NCBI GenBank assembly: GCA_905372135.1
Contig: CAJPNS010000027.1
Span: forward strand, 1 to 19,344
Reading direction: 5' to 3'
Length of the DNA stretch: 19,344 nucleotides
DNA from: Porphyromonadaceae bacterium
GTDB taxonomy: Bacteria > Bacteroidota > Bacteroidia > Bacteroidales > Paludibacteraceae
The notes beneath the pieces were generated by a model that saw nothing but the letters and a program-made list of their open reading frames with translations, searched no databases and was not told the origin of the DNA. Shown here piece after piece: positions 6,676-15,806 of the stretch (the first letter of the stretch is position 1; each line of letters starts with the position of its first letter). Made by a program: the position numbers and the translations under genes.

Positions 6676-7056
6676 ATGAATATTTATAAAAACGTTGCCG
6701 TAATATCGGGATTAGACCCTCATCGCTCTATACTGCAAGACAAACTATTGCGTTTCTTTTCCGATAAAAACGAGAAAAGCCTTATCGTAGAGGGCAGACC
6801 CTCTAACGACATATCGTTCCGACAACAAGGGAATGTCGATATAGTATCGCATCTCGACGATAGCGATTTGGCGTTTGTAATCCAGAATGCCGATAATATA
6901 TATTGTCGTAGTGGTTATTCGACACTGATGGATTTGTATGCTTTGGGCATAAATCGGGCTACGCTCATCCCCACACCAGGGCAGACAGAGCAAGAGTACT
7001 TAGCTAAGTACTTCGCTCAGAAAGGTTTCGATGTGATGATGCAATGGGAGATTTAG
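6676..7056 (+). pseudogene. C-terminal half of a GT28/MurG-like glycosyltransferase (truncated gene)
   Basis: A 126-residue ORF matching only the sugar-nucleotide-binding half of family-28-like glycosyltransferases of Bacteroidetes, which are normally about 350 residues. Visible landmarks are VAVISGLDPHRSIL (residues 7-20), the middle SHLDDSDLAFVIQNADNIYC, then RSGYSTLMDLYALG and LIPTPGQTEQEYLA (residues 99-110), the donor-binding region. The N-terminal acceptor domain is missing; its place is taken by the intact hydrolase gene ending 5 bases upstream, and no N-terminal remnant was found there. It may be a decaying remnant or a domain that is still translated. The remaining reading frame has no stop or frameshift, which argues for recent truncation or retained use. 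Catalytic activity alone is unlikely. Confidence 0.6.
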
Positions 7057-7124
7057 GCTAAAAAAATACTATACCAACACACGCCCTATCGTAAAGCAAC
7101 TGTATAAAATACGTCGCTGTGGGC

Positions 7125-7168
7125 AAAAAAAAGAATAGGCTATGTATGGTATCCACCATAGCCTATTC
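7125..7168 (-). terminator. Intrinsic terminator of rpsA
   Basis: A perfect 12-bp stem (7133-7144 with 7157-7168, loop of 12). On the minus strand it is followed by eight T (complement of the A run 7125-7132). It lies about 40 bases beyond the rpsA stop. Confidence 0.85.
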
Positions 7169-7208
7169 TACAACAAAACATTACAGTTATTTATTATACA
7201 CTAACAAT

Positions 7209-9080
7209 CTACTCTTTACCTTCTTGGTCCTCAGTTTTCTCTTTGGCTTTCGAGCGAGTCTTTTTGGGTGCTTCTTGAGCCTTGAGCATATCGTCTTTTG
7301 CCTCGGAAATCATCTGGTCTTTTAATTCCGATAAAGCCTCGATATCACCTAATGTAGCCTTTGCTTTTTTAGTGACTTTTTTCTCTGTCTGAGGCTGTTC
7401 GGTCTCGTTGTTTTTAGCTTCGTCTTCGAAAGTACGGCTGTGCGACAATATGATACGTTTAGCATCTTTGTTGAACTCTATCACCTTGAACGGTAATTTT
7501 TCGTCGAGTTTAGCCGATTTGCCGTTTTCTTTTACGATGTGCTTCGGTGTAGCGAAACCTTCTATTCCGTACGGCAATGCTATTACAGCGCCCTTATCGA
7601 AGAGTTCTACTATCGTTCCTTCGTGTATGGAGCCCTCGGTGAAGATAGTTTCAAATACCTCCCAAGGGTTCTCTTCCAACTGCTTGTGGCCGAGCGACAA
7701 ACGAGAGTTTTCTTTGTCTATCTCCAACACTACTACGTCGATATCCGAGCCAAGCTGAGTGAATTCCGACGGATGTTTGATTTTTTTCGTCCAGCTCAAG
7801 TCCGATATATGTATCAGACCGTCGACACCCTCTTCGAGTTCGGCAAATACACCGAAGTTGGTGAAGTTGCGTACTTTAGCAGTATGCTTGGTGCCTACTG
7901 CATATTTTGTATCGATAGTAGCCCATGGGTCGGGTTTGAGTTGCTTGATACCGAGCGACATTTTGCGTTCTTCTCTGTCGAGGGTAAGTATTACGGCTTC
8001 TACCTCGTCGCCTACTTTGAGGAAGTCGTTTGCCGAACGCAAATGCTGACTCCAACTCATTTCAGATACGTGGATAAGTCCCTCTACACCGGGGATTATT
8101 TCGAGGAATGCACCATAGTCTGCCATTACCACTACTTTACCTTTCACCTTATCGCCTACCTTGAGGTTCTGGTCGAGAGCATCCCAAGGATGGGGAGTAA
8201 GCTGCTTAAGTCCCAGTGCAATACGCTTTTTCTCTTCGTCGAAGTCGAGTATAACGACATTGATTTTCTGGTCTAATTGTACTATTTCGTTCGGGTGATT
8301 TATGCGTCCCCAGCTGAGGTCGGTGATATGTATCAGACCGTCGACGCCTCCAAGGTCGATAAATACTCCGTACGAAGTGATATTCTTGACGATACCCTCG
8401 AGTACTTGTCCTTTTTCGAGGCGAGAGATAATCTCTTTGCGTTGTTCTTCGAGTTCTTCCTCGATAAGAGCTTTGTGAGATACTACTATGTTTTTGTATT
8501 CGTCGTTGATTTTTACTATCTTAAATTCCATAGTCTTATCGACAAATACGTCGTAGTCGCGTATAGGTTTCACATCGATTTGCGAACCGGGCAAGAATGC
8601 CTCTATTCCAAATACTTCTACTATCATACCGCCTTTTGTACGGGATTTGATATATCCGTGAATGATTTCTTGACTTTCGAGAGCTGCTTTCACCCTATCC
8701 CACGAACGAGCGTGTCTGGCAAGTCTGTGCGACAGAATGAGTTGTCCTTTCTTGTCTTCTTGATTTTCGATAAAAACCTCTATCTTATCACCTACTTTAA
8801 GGTCGGGATTGTAGCGGAATTCGGCGTATGGTATCACACCATCGGATTTGTAGCCGATATTTACTACTACTTCACGTTTGTTGATCGATACTACGGTACC
8901 CTCTACAACCTCTTGATTCTGAATTTGGCTTAGGGTTTTGTCGTAAAGTTCGGTGTCGCGTTGGCGATTCGTATTGATAGAATCACCCTTTTCGTAAGTA
9001 TCCCAGTCGAATGCTTCGGGAGTTACTACTGTCTTTTGAGCCTCCAATTGCGGCTCATTGGTGGAATTAAATTCTTCCAT
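7209..9080 (-). CDS. rpsA: 30S ribosomal protein S1
   Basis: A 623-residue RNA-binding ribosomal protein that helps load mRNA on the small subunit. Six S1 (OB-fold) domains lie in order at about residues 56-119, 138-203, 224-292, 309-380, 396-467 and 482-549. Domains 3-5 are the most regular, with the GVFIDL-GGVDGLIH / SDLSW pattern repeated. A long charged tail follows (550-623), rich in Lys and Glu and containing the segment TLGDIEALSELKDQM. I recall this tail as typical of Bacteroidetes S1. This phylum mostly lacks Shine-Dalgarno sequences, so S1-mRNA contacts may weigh more there. It is transcribed alone: its own terminator downstream and a TACCTTTG -7 box about 90 bases upstream. The long leader could allow S1 self-regulation, as known in E. 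coli, but this is not shown. Confidence 0.97.
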   Translation of the reverse strand: MEEFNSTNEPQLEAQKTVVTPEAFDWDTYEKGDSINTNRQRDTELYDKTLSQIQNQEVVEGTVVSINKREVVVNIGYKSDGVIPYAEFRYNPDLKVGDKIEVFIENQEDKKGQLILSHRLARHARSWDRVKAALESQEIIHGYIKSRTKGGMIVEVFGIEAFLPGSQIDVKPIRDYDVFVDKTMEFKIVKINDEYKNIVVSHKALIEEELEEQRKEIISRLEKGQVLEGIVKNITSYGVFIDLGGVDGLIHITDLSWGRINHPNEIVQLDQKINVVILDFDEEKKRIALGLKQLTPHPWDALDQNLKVGDKVKGKVVVMADYGAFLEIIPGVEGLIHVSEMSWSQHLRSANDFLKVGDEVEAVILTLDREERKMSLGIKQLKPDPWATIDTKYAVGTKHTAKVRNFTNFGVFAELEEGVDGLIHISDLSWTKKIKHPSEFTQLGSDIDVVVLEIDKENSRLSLGHKQLEENPWEVFETIFTEGSIHEGTIVELFDKGAVIALPYGIEGFATPKHIVKENGKSAKLDEKLPFKVIEFNKDAKRIILSHSRTFEDEAKNNETEQPQTEKKVTKKAKATLGDIEALSELKDQMISEAKDDMLKAQEAPKKTRSKAKEKTEDQEGKE

Positions 9081-9167
9081 TAAATAATTTTATTTTAAGG
9101 GGTTAGACAATATGAGATATTCTATCCTTATCGAATGAAACATCTCTGTTAATTATAAAACGAACCA

Positions 9168-9175
9168 CAAAGGTA
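9168..9175 (-). promoter_or_regulatory. -7 box (TACCTTTG) for rpsA
   Basis: Minus-strand match to TAnnTTTG 88 bases before the rpsA ATG, giving a leader of about 80 bases. No TTTG at standard spacing upstream. The gap 9081-9334 is otherwise empty apart from the divergent -7 box at 9282. Confidence 0.55.
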
Positions 9176-9281
9176 ATACTTTTTTTCGAAATCGCCTCTA
9201 TTTCGCATATTATAAACACTTAATTTATAAGACTATTTCTGCAACAGGCCAATAGTCAATCGGTAATCGCAAAAAAAATAT

Positions 9282-9289
9282 TATCTTTG
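9282..9289 (+). promoter_or_regulatory. -7 box (TATCTTTG) for the fused glycosyltransferase
   Basis: A match to TAnnTTTG about 46 bases before the ATG at 9335. No TTTG element was found at the expected distance upstream. Confidence 0.5.
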
Positions 9290-9334
9290 CAAAACAAGTA
9301 TTATCCTCCGAAAGACTTATAAATCAAACACATA

Positions 9335-11278
9335 ATGGCAAAGATTCTTCATATTTCCAAGTATTATTATCCTTACTACGGAGGGATAGAAGATATCGCA
9401 CAGACTATAGTAGACAAGCTCAAACCACATCATACTCAGAAAGTTATTTGTTTCAATCATAAAAACGTTGCTACTACCGATATCGTCGATGGCGTCGAGG
9501 TAGTTCGTGTGGCTACTATCGGCACACTTTTTTCGCAACCGATACCCAGAAATTATACCTCTACATTAAAAAAGATACTCGACGAATTTCGTCCCGATTA
9601 TATTCATTTGCACTTACCTAATCCTGTAGTAACGTTGTCATTACTGAATTTAGGCTGGGGTAGTGCAAAGCTATACTTGCACTGGCATGCCGATATATTG
9701 GGGCAGAAGTTTCTATACTTTTTCTACAAACCATACGAAAAGAGGTTGCTGCTTAGAGCCGATAAGGTAATAGCTACCTCACGTATTTATATGGAGCATT
9801 CGGAGGTAATCAAGAATTTTTCATATAAATCGGTTGTAGTACCCAATGTAGTGAAAGAGAGTAAGTTCGCTCTGTGTGATAATGATAGAGACGAAATAGA
9901 GAAGATAAGACAACGTTTTGGCGGTAAAAAAATACTCTTTTTTGTAGGTCGCCACGTGGCTTACAAAGGGATAGAGTATATAATCGATTGCGATAAACTT
10001 GTCGCCGAAGACTGTGTCTTTGTAGTAGCCGGAGGTGGACCTCTTACGTCGAAACTCAAAGCCAAAGCACTTGATAACAATAGAATACACTTCATAGGCA
10101 GACTTTCGGACCGCGAGCTGAGCCTATATTTCAGAGCATCGTATCTATTGCTTTTCCCTTCGTTGAATCGTAGCGAGGCGTTTGGTATCGCGTTGGCTGA
10201 GGCTCTGTATTGCGGGCTTCCGGCAGTCAGTTTCGATATCGAAGGTAGTGGTGTACAGTGGGTAAACTGCAACGACCACTCAGGAATTGTGGTCGAAAAC
10301 TCCAATACCGAAGCATTCGCAAAAGCCATAGACAAGCTATTGAAAGACACGGAGGTAAGAGACCGCATGAGCTTAAACGCACATAAATGGGTAGCAGATC
10401 AGTTCGTTGCCGATAAGGCGTTTGGCGAACTGTACACTATTTATAACCTGCCTCCGAAGCCGACTGCCGATAGGGTAAACGCATCGATAGTATTGTACAA
10501 GAATGATTTCGAGAAGGTAAAAGTATTAGTACAGACGTTACGTAAGAGTCCTATAGTGAATAAAATATACTTAGTAGACAATTCACCCGTAATCGACAAG
10601 CGATACGGAGAGCTTGAAGCGACTTATATATTCAACAATAAAAATATCGGCTATGGCAGGGGACACAATATAGCTATGCGACAGACTCTTACCGATAGAG
10701 ATGCTGCCTACCATATAGTGATGAATGCCGATATCAGTTTCGACCCGTCGATTATAAACAATATGGTCGAATATATGGGCGAGCATCCCGATGTCGGTAT
10801 GCTTATGCCTAAAGTATTCTATCCCAACAACAAAATACAGTATTTATGTAGATTGCTACCTACTCCACTCGATTTGTTCGGTAGGCGTTTCTTGCCTAAA
10901 AAGGTTATGAAAAAGCGTATCTACCGACTCGAAATGAGATATACCGACTATAATAAAATAATAGAAGTGCCTCAACTTTCGGGTAGCTTTATGATGATAA
11001 ACACTGCTATACTCGAGAAATCGGGGGTCTTCGACGAACGTTATTTTATGTATCTCGAAGATGTCGACCTTACGCGTCGCATATCGAAATACGCAAAGAC
11101 GATATTTTATCCCGCCGTACATATCGTTCACGAACATCACAGAGGTTCATATAGCAGTATTAATCTGTTGTTTAGACACATATCGAGTGCTATCAAATAC
11201 TTCCGCAAATGGGGCTTTTTCTCAGACCCATACCGAGATACTATCAACGCTATAACATTGAAAAACACATCATTGTAA
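9335..11278 (+). CDS. Two-domain glycosyltransferase: GT4 (N-terminal) fused to GT2 (C-terminal)
   Basis: A 647-residue protein. Residues 1 to about 376 form a GT-B glycosyltransferase of family 4: a GG-IE N-terminal loop (YYGGIEDIA), VGRHVAYKGIEYII starting the second lobe, and the donor-binding EAFGIALAE (the E-x7-E motif) around residue 284. Residues about 385-647 form a GT-A domain of family 2, the rhamnosyltransferase-like group: ASIVLYKNDFEKV, LVDNSP, NKNIGYGRGHN, the DxD-like NADISFDP, SGSFMMI, and FDERYFMYLEDVDLTRRI near the end. Both active-site sets look intact, so the protein could add two sugars in succession to a cell-surface glycan, O-antigen or capsule. Acceptor and sugars are unknown. 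No membrane segment or signal is seen, so it should act in the cytoplasm. It is not in a polysaccharide cluster; MarC follows 35 bases later. Confidence 0.9.
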   Translation: MAKILHISKYYYPYYGGIEDIAQTIVDKLKPHHTQKVICFNHKNVATTDIVDGVEVVRVATIGTLFSQPIPRNYTSTLKKILDEFRPDYIHLHLPNPVVTLSLLNLGWGSAKLYLHWHADILGQKFLYFFYKPYEKRLLLRADKVIATSRIYMEHSEVIKNFSYKSVVVPNVVKESKFALCDNDRDEIEKIRQRFGGKKILFFVGRHVAYKGIEYIIDCDKLVAEDCVFVVAGGGPLTSKLKAKALDNNRIHFIGRLSDRELSLYFRASYLLLFPSLNRSEAFGIALAEALYCGLPAVSFDIEGSGVQWVNCNDHSGIVVENSNTEAFAKAIDKLLKDTEVRDRMSLNAHKWVADQFVADKAFGELYTIYNLPPKPTADRVNASIVLYKNDFEKVKVLVQTLRKSPIVNKIYLVDNSPVIDKRYGELEATYIFNNKNIGYGRGHNIAMRQTLTDRDAAYHIVMNADISFDPSIINNMVEYMGEHPDVGMLMPKVFYPNNKIQYLCRLLPTPLDLFGRRFLPKKVMKKRIYRLEMRYTDYNKIIEVPQLSGSFMMINTAILEKSGVFDERYFMYLEDVDLTRRISKYAKTIFYPAVHIVHEHHRGSYSSINLLFRHISSAIKYFRKWGFFSDPYRDTINAITLKNTSL

Positions 11279-11313
11279 TACTATAAACAGTTAATATAAA
11301 ACATTTTTGAGAG

Positions 11314-11892
11314 ATGGGAGAATTTAGTTTCGTACAGTTTTCGAGTGCATTTATCATTTTATTTGCAATCATTGATATAACAGGCTCTATACCAATTATT
11401 TTAAGCCTTAAATCGAAGGGTATAGATATCAATCCCGTAAAGACAAGCAGTATAGCTTTGGGTATAATGATACTCTTTTTGTTTCTTGGAGAGCGCATAA
11501 TGAGCTTGTTCCATGTTGATATTGAGTCGTTTGCTGTGGCAGGGGCTTTTGTGCTTTTTATTATGGCGCTCGAGATGATACTCGACGTAGAGATATTTCG
11601 CAACAATACACCTAAGAATATAGGCGCCATCGTACCTATCGCATTCCCTCTCGTAGCGGGACCGGGTAGCTTTACGGCTATGATTTCTCTGCGAGCCGAG
11701 TTTGACACAATAAACATACTTCTTGCACTGATAGCCAACTTGTTGTTTGTTCTCGTGGTACTCAAAGCTACAGGTCGCATAGAGAAACTTCTCGGCAAGG
11801 GAGGCATCTATATCTTACGTAAATTCTTCGGTATCATTCTTTTAGCCATAGCAGTAAAACTTTTCACATCGAACGTGCAGCATTTAATCTGA
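11314..11892 (+). CDS. MarC family inner-membrane protein
   Basis: A 192-residue membrane protein with about six hydrophobic helices in two related halves, the MarC/NAAT layout. Landmarks are the first-half IIDITGSIPIILSLKSKG and the second-half IAFPLVAGPGSFTAMI, both conserved in the family. MarC was once linked to multiple antibiotic resistance in E. coli, but that role was withdrawn and its function is unknown; one archaeal member was described as an amino-acid transporter. It starts 35 bases after the glycosyltransferase stop with no separate -7 box seen, so probably co-transcribed with it. The ATG is chosen because it leaves the first helix complete. Confidence 0.9.
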   Translation: MGEFSFVQFSSAFIILFAIIDITGSIPIILSLKSKGIDINPVKTSSIALGIMILFLFLGERIMSLFHVDIESFAVAGAFVLFIMALEMILDVEIFRNNTPKNIGAIVPIAFPLVAGPGSFTAMISLRAEFDTINILLALIANLLFVLVVLKATGRIEKLLGKGGIYILRKFFGIILLAIAVKLFTSNVQHLI

Positions 11893-11907
11893 TTTGAAAA
11901 AAAGTAT

Positions 11908-11915
11908 TACTTTTG
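11908..11915 (+). promoter_or_regulatory. -7 box (TACTTTTG) for the small outer-membrane protein
   Basis: A match to TAnnTTTG 45 bases before the ATG at 11961. It rules out the longer reading with a TTG start at 11913, which would begin inside the box. Confidence 0.55.
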
Positions 11916-11960
11916 CAGCGTTATTATTTATATATACTCAATAAAAAACAGATAGAACTT

Positions 11961-12458
11961 ATGAAAAAAGTAATTTTGGTTTGTATCATAGCAGTATCGT
12001 CGTTGTCGATTGTTTCGGCACAACCGCGAGCTATTGGAGGTAGAATAGGTGTCGATTTGGAAGCATCGTATCAGCATTCGATTGGAAGTAAGAAGTATCT
12101 CCAGTTGGATTTGGGGCTTCCCGGATATGCGTATGGCGTACAAGGAGTTGTGACCTTTAATACTATTTTTGCCACTCCTCATTGGGGAAGTTATGGCAAA
12201 TGGGAATGGTTTGCAGGCGGTGGAGTTGGTGCAGGTATGATTTCCGGAGGATATTATCATTATTATGATAATGCCGTATTTATAGGAGGAGCAGGTAATA
12301 TAGGACTTTCGTTTACGTTTCCGTTCGATTTGCAGCTGTCTGCCGAATACCGTCCGTTGTTAGGTCCGGCTTTTGGTAGGCGTTCCGACGGCGATTATAT
12401 CGGCTTTTATGGAAGAGGTCTGTTTTCTACCGCATTAGCAGTAAGATATGCATTCTAA
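11961..12458 (+). CDS. Small secreted outer-membrane beta-barrel protein, unknown function
   Basis: A 165-residue protein with a clear signal peptide (MKKVILVCIIAVSSLSIVSA, cut before Gln). The mature part is rich in Gly, Tyr and aromatic residues with alternating hydrophobic strands: LQLDLGLPGYAYGVQGVVTF, WEWFAGGGVGAGM, IGLSFTFPFDLQLSAEYRP. It ends in ALAVRYAF, a terminal Phe after alternating residues, the usual recognition signal for barrel insertion. This fits an OmpA/OmpW-size eight-stranded barrel in the outer membrane. I do not recognise a named family. It has its own -7 box and a strong terminator 30 bases after the stop, so it is probably a single-gene transcript. The ATG at 11961 is chosen over an upstream TTG because it gives the proper signal peptide and lies downstream of the promoter. 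Confidence 0.8.
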   Translation: MKKVILVCIIAVSSLSIVSAQPRAIGGRIGVDLEASYQHSIGSKKYLQLDLGLPGYAYGVQGVVTFNTIFATPHWGSYGKWEWFAGGGVGAGMISGGYYHYYDNAVFIGGAGNIGLSFTFPFDLQLSAEYRPLLGPAFGRRSDGDYIGFYGRGLFSTALAVRYAF

Positions 12459-12487
12459 GCTATAATACGAGTTTAGACGAGACACAT

Positions 12488-12528
12488 AAAAGACGGGGAA
12501 TAGCATAAAGAGCTGTTCCTCGTCTTTT
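12488..12528 (+). terminator. Strong intrinsic terminator after the outer-membrane protein gene
   Basis: An unbroken 17-bp stem (12488-12504 with 12512-12528, two G-U pairs, loop of 7) whose 3' arm ends in TTTT. The 5' arm starts with AAAA, so it may also act in the opposite direction. The rest of the gap to 12643 shows nothing recognisable. Confidence 0.8.
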
Positions 12529-12643
12529 GCTATTTGGATAATATTGAGCAACATACATGTTTGTTTGAATAACAAAGCCGTATGTATTGAACTCATAATA
12601 TACAATTTTGGCGGCTACATACGTTTAATAGGTAAAATTGATG

Positions 12644-12651
12644 TACATTTG
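12644..12651 (+). promoter_or_regulatory. -7 box (TACATTTG) for the TPR gene
   Basis: A match to TAnnTTTG 41 bases before the ATG at 12692. An upstream TTTA at 12624-12627 is at best a weak -33 element with short spacing. Confidence 0.55.
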
Positions 12652-12691
12652 TAAGTTAGTTTTATACACATCACAAATCAACTAAGATACG

Positions 12692-15600
12692 ATGAAAAAA
12701 GTATTTGTAGTATTTCTATTTTTCTTGGCGTCGCAACTTTCGTATGCCCAACAGACACAGATATTAAGCAATAAACACCACTTGTTTGAAGAGGGCAAGT
12801 CGCTTTTCGTACAGAAGAAGTACGGAATGGCAAAAAAGGCGTTTCAGAGCTACCTGGCAGGGGTAAACGAAAATTCGGGATTCTATGCTGACGCCTCATA
12901 TTATATAGCTTGTGCGTCGTACGAACTCAACGACCCCAATTCGGAGAGCGTATTGAAGGGGTTTATAGAGAAATATCCGTATTATCCTATGCAGAAGCGT
13001 ATTGCATTTATGCTCGGTAGGCTATATTTCGAACAAAAGAAATACAAACAAGCCATCAACTATCTCGGGCAGGTAGACCCTTACGACCTAAACCAAGAAG
13101 AAGCCGAGCAATACTACTTTGCACAGGGTTTTTGCCTATTGCAACAGAAAGAGTATCAGAAAGCTAAGATGAATTTCCTCAGAATCAGCTATTCGGATTC
13201 GTATTTCGATGAAAAAAACTATTACATAGCCTATTGCGACTATTCTCTGGGCGATTATACTGCTGCCCAGCAGGGATTCGAGCGATGCAAACTGACCAAA
13301 TACGAAGAGCCTGCCCTATATCACCTCTTGCAGATACACGAGCAGATGGGCAACTCTACGGAAGCCGTGAAAGTGGGACGTGAGCTGATACAGAAGTACC
13401 CAAACAATCCGAACAATACCGAAGCTTTCCGTATCTTAGGCGAGTCGGCATACAAAAACGGCAACTATCAGAATGCAATACTATATCTTACGGAATATGA
13501 AAAACTTACACAAAAAGTGCAACGAGAAGATATGTTTATACTCGGTGTAAGTTATTACAAACAAAACAATTATAAGAGTGCAATAAAATACTTGTCGAAA
13601 GCGACCACTCAAAACGACGAAATAGCCGAGAATGCCTACTATCTGATAGGACAATGTGCCCTGAAAACCAATGATGTACAGCGGGCTAAGATGTCGTTTT
13701 ACTCGGCTTACTCGATAGGTACCGATAAGCGAAACAAAGAGGAGGCGCTCTACAACTATGCTATTGCGACATATCAGACAGGATCGGTATTCGGCGAGAG
13801 CACTAAGGCGTTCAATCAGTTTCTCAACGAATATCCGTCGTCGGAACACGCTGACAAGATACTCGATATGCTTGCATCGGCTTATATGAACGAAAGTAAT
13901 TACGATGAGGCACTAAAAGCCATCAATACCATTAAAAAACCAAACGCTAAGATACAGCAAGCCAAAGAGTATATATTGTTTAGGCTCGGAGTGAAATATT
14001 TCAACGAGAAGAAATACAAAAAAGCCGAAGATGCCCTATCGCAATCGATATTGCTTAAAAATAGCCAGTCGATAACACAGCAAGCATATCTATTCAGAGG
14101 CGAAACATATTTTAAAACAGCCGATTACGACAAAGCAATAAGCGACCTTAAGACGTTTGTATCTAAGAATAAAAACAATAATACCGCCGATGCTTCGAAG
14201 GCGTTTTACACTATCGGTTATTGCTATTTTTACCAGTCGCAATGGGCTAATTCTCGTCAATGGTTTACACAGTACCTGTCGAACGAGCCCGACAAAAAAT
14301 CGGATTATTACTACGATGCACAGTGTCGTATCGGCGACTGCTATTTCTACGAACGAAACTTCACGAGTGCAGCCTCTTCGTATACGAAGGTAATATCGTC
14401 GAACTCGACCAATACCGATTATGCTCTGTATCAGAAGGCTTTCATCAAGGGACTTCAGAAGAAATACAGAGAAGAGATAGCAGACCTTCAGTCGCTTATA
14501 AAAAAATATCCAAATTCGGTATACGCTCCTAAGGCTCAGTACGAAATCGGACGTGCTTATGTATTACAAAACAAGTACAACGATGCTATCGGGCAATACA
14601 ATGTGGTATTGGAGAAATATCCGCAAAACCCCATAGCACGAAAAGCAAGCCTCGAAATAGGAATGCTCTACGAAAATATGGGACAAAACGATATGGCTAT
14701 AGCGGCGTATAAAAAAGTGGTAGAGCGCTATCCGGGTAGCGAGCAAACCAATGTGGCTCTGGAAAGTATGCAAAACTTATATGTCGACAAAAATGACGTA
14801 AGTGCTTATATCAAATACACTAAATCGCTTGGACTGAGCGACGGTGGGTCGGCGTCGAAAGAAGATTCTCTATCGTATATAGCGGCAGAGAAGGTCTATG
14901 CCAAAAAAGACTACAACCAAGCTATACCCGCTCTCGATAGTTATCTGAGCAGGTATTGTACAAGCAGTAAAGCAACTACTCTCAACTGTGTGAATGCCAC
15001 TTATTACCTTGCCGAGAGCTACTACGAAAAAGACAATACCAAGGCTGCTCTGGAAAAATATAAGATACTTGCATTGCTCGATGGTAACGAATATCAAGAG
15101 GAATCGTTGGTAAAAGCGGGAGAGATAGCATTCGACCAAAAGCAGTTCGATGAAGCAGCCAAGTACTTCAAGAAACTCAAAGAGGTATCGGCAAGTCCGC
15201 AGACGAGGTTCAAGTCGCAACTCGGAATACTCCGCTGTTACTACCGCACCAACAACCATTCGCAGGTGGTAGACAATGCCAATATATTGCTCGATAGCCC
15301 CGTTACACCCGAAGTAGAACGCGAAGCTCGCTACTGCCGTATGAAGTCGCTTATCGCTCTGGGCAATTGGACGGAAGCGATAAAAGATGTAGAGGCGCTC
15401 AAAAACGATGTCAGCAATAGTATCGGAGCCGAGTCGGCATTTATCATGGCAGAGTACTATTTCTACCAGAAACAACTCCAGCAGAGCGAAGACGAAATAG
15501 TCGCTTTCATCGACAAAAAGTCGCCTTTCCAGTATTGGATAGCTCGTTCGTTCATACTACTGGCAGACATATACATAGTGAAAAAAGACGACTATCAGGC

Positions 15601-15715
15601 GAAACAATACCTTCTGACTCTGAAAGAAAACTACAAGGCAAACGACGATATAGAGCAGATGGTAAACTCCCGCCTGGCAGACATAGATACTCGATACAAA
15701 GAGACGATATATTGA
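12692..15715 (+). CDS. Large secreted tetratricopeptide-repeat protein
   Basis: A 1007-residue protein with a signal peptide (MKKVFVVFLFFLASQLSYA, cut before Gln), then TPR repeats along almost the whole length. Repeats carry the usual A/G-Y/F-A-YP pattern, for example YYIACASYELND, SAYKNGNYQNAILYLTEYEK, EIGRAYVLQNKYNDAIGQYN and KYPQNPIARKASLEIG. Several resemble the BamD/YbgF-type repeats that bind envelope proteins. No catalytic domain, transmembrane helix or lipobox is seen, so it is expected to be a periplasmic or outer-membrane-associated scaffold. Proteins of this size and layout are conserved in Bacteroidales, but I know no assigned role. Its stop is 91 bases before the DUF2007 gene, with no convincing terminator or -7 box between. 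Confidence 0.9.
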   Translation: MKKVFVVFLFFLASQLSYAQQTQILSNKHHLFEEGKSLFVQKKYGMAKKAFQSYLAGVNENSGFYADASYYIACASYELNDPNSESVLKGFIEKYPYYPMQKRIAFMLGRLYFEQKKYKQAINYLGQVDPYDLNQEEAEQYYFAQGFCLLQQKEYQKAKMNFLRISYSDSYFDEKNYYIAYCDYSLGDYTAAQQGFERCKLTKYEEPALYHLLQIHEQMGNSTEAVKVGRELIQKYPNNPNNTEAFRILGESAYKNGNYQNAILYLTEYEKLTQKVQREDMFILGVSYYKQNNYKSAIKYLSKATTQNDEIAENAYYLIGQCALKTNDVQRAKMSFYSAYSIGTDKRNKEEALYNYAIATYQTGSVFGESTKAFNQFLNEYPSSEHADKILDMLASAYMNESNYDEALKAINTIKKPNAKIQQAKEYILFRLGVKYFNEKKYKKAEDALSQSILLKNSQSITQQAYLFRGETYFKTADYDKAISDLKTFVSKNKNNNTADASKAFYTIGYCYFYQSQWANSRQWFTQYLSNEPDKKSDYYYDAQCRIGDCYFYERNFTSAASSYTKVISSNSTNTDYALYQKAFIKGLQKKYREEIADLQSLIKKYPNSVYAPKAQYEIGRAYVLQNKYNDAIGQYNVVLEKYPQNPIARKASLEIGMLYENMGQNDMAIAAYKKVVERYPGSEQTNVALESMQNLYVDKNDVSAYIKYTKSLGLSDGGSASKEDSLSYIAAEKVYAKKDYNQAIPALDSYLSRYCTSSKATTLNCVNATYYLAESYYEKDNTKAALEKYKILALLDGNEYQEESLVKAGEIAFDQKQFDEAAKYFKKLKEVSASPQTRFKSQLGILRCYYRTNNHSQVVDNANILLDSPVTPEVEREARYCRMKSLIALGNWTEAIKDVEALKNDVSNSIGAESAFIMAEYYFYQKQLQQSEDEIVAFIDKKSPFQYWIARSFILLADIYIVKKDDYQAKQYLLTLKENYKANDDIEQMVNSRLADIDTRYKETIY

Positions 15716-15806
15716 TGAGGCTAAACGACATACGGAAGCCTTACGCGGCAATGTTTTTTTGCATACAATAAATTGGTAGAATATATTAAAATCGAAGTAG
15801 TATAAA

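Noticed and set aside
7539..8933. Long open frames on the plus strand across the rpsA region (two consecutive, 245 and 218 residues)
   Set aside because: They are antisense to six well-formed S1 domains, have Tyr/Phe-rich compositions typical of reverse-complement readings, and match no family.
11913..11960. Longer N-terminus for the outer-membrane protein from a TTG at 11913
   Set aside because: It would start within the -7 box and would bury the signal peptide; the ATG at 11961 fits better.
15716..15806. Promoter or terminator between the TPR gene and DUF2007
   Set aside because: A T run at about 15753-15759 lacks a proper preceding stem, and no TAnnTTTG box is present.
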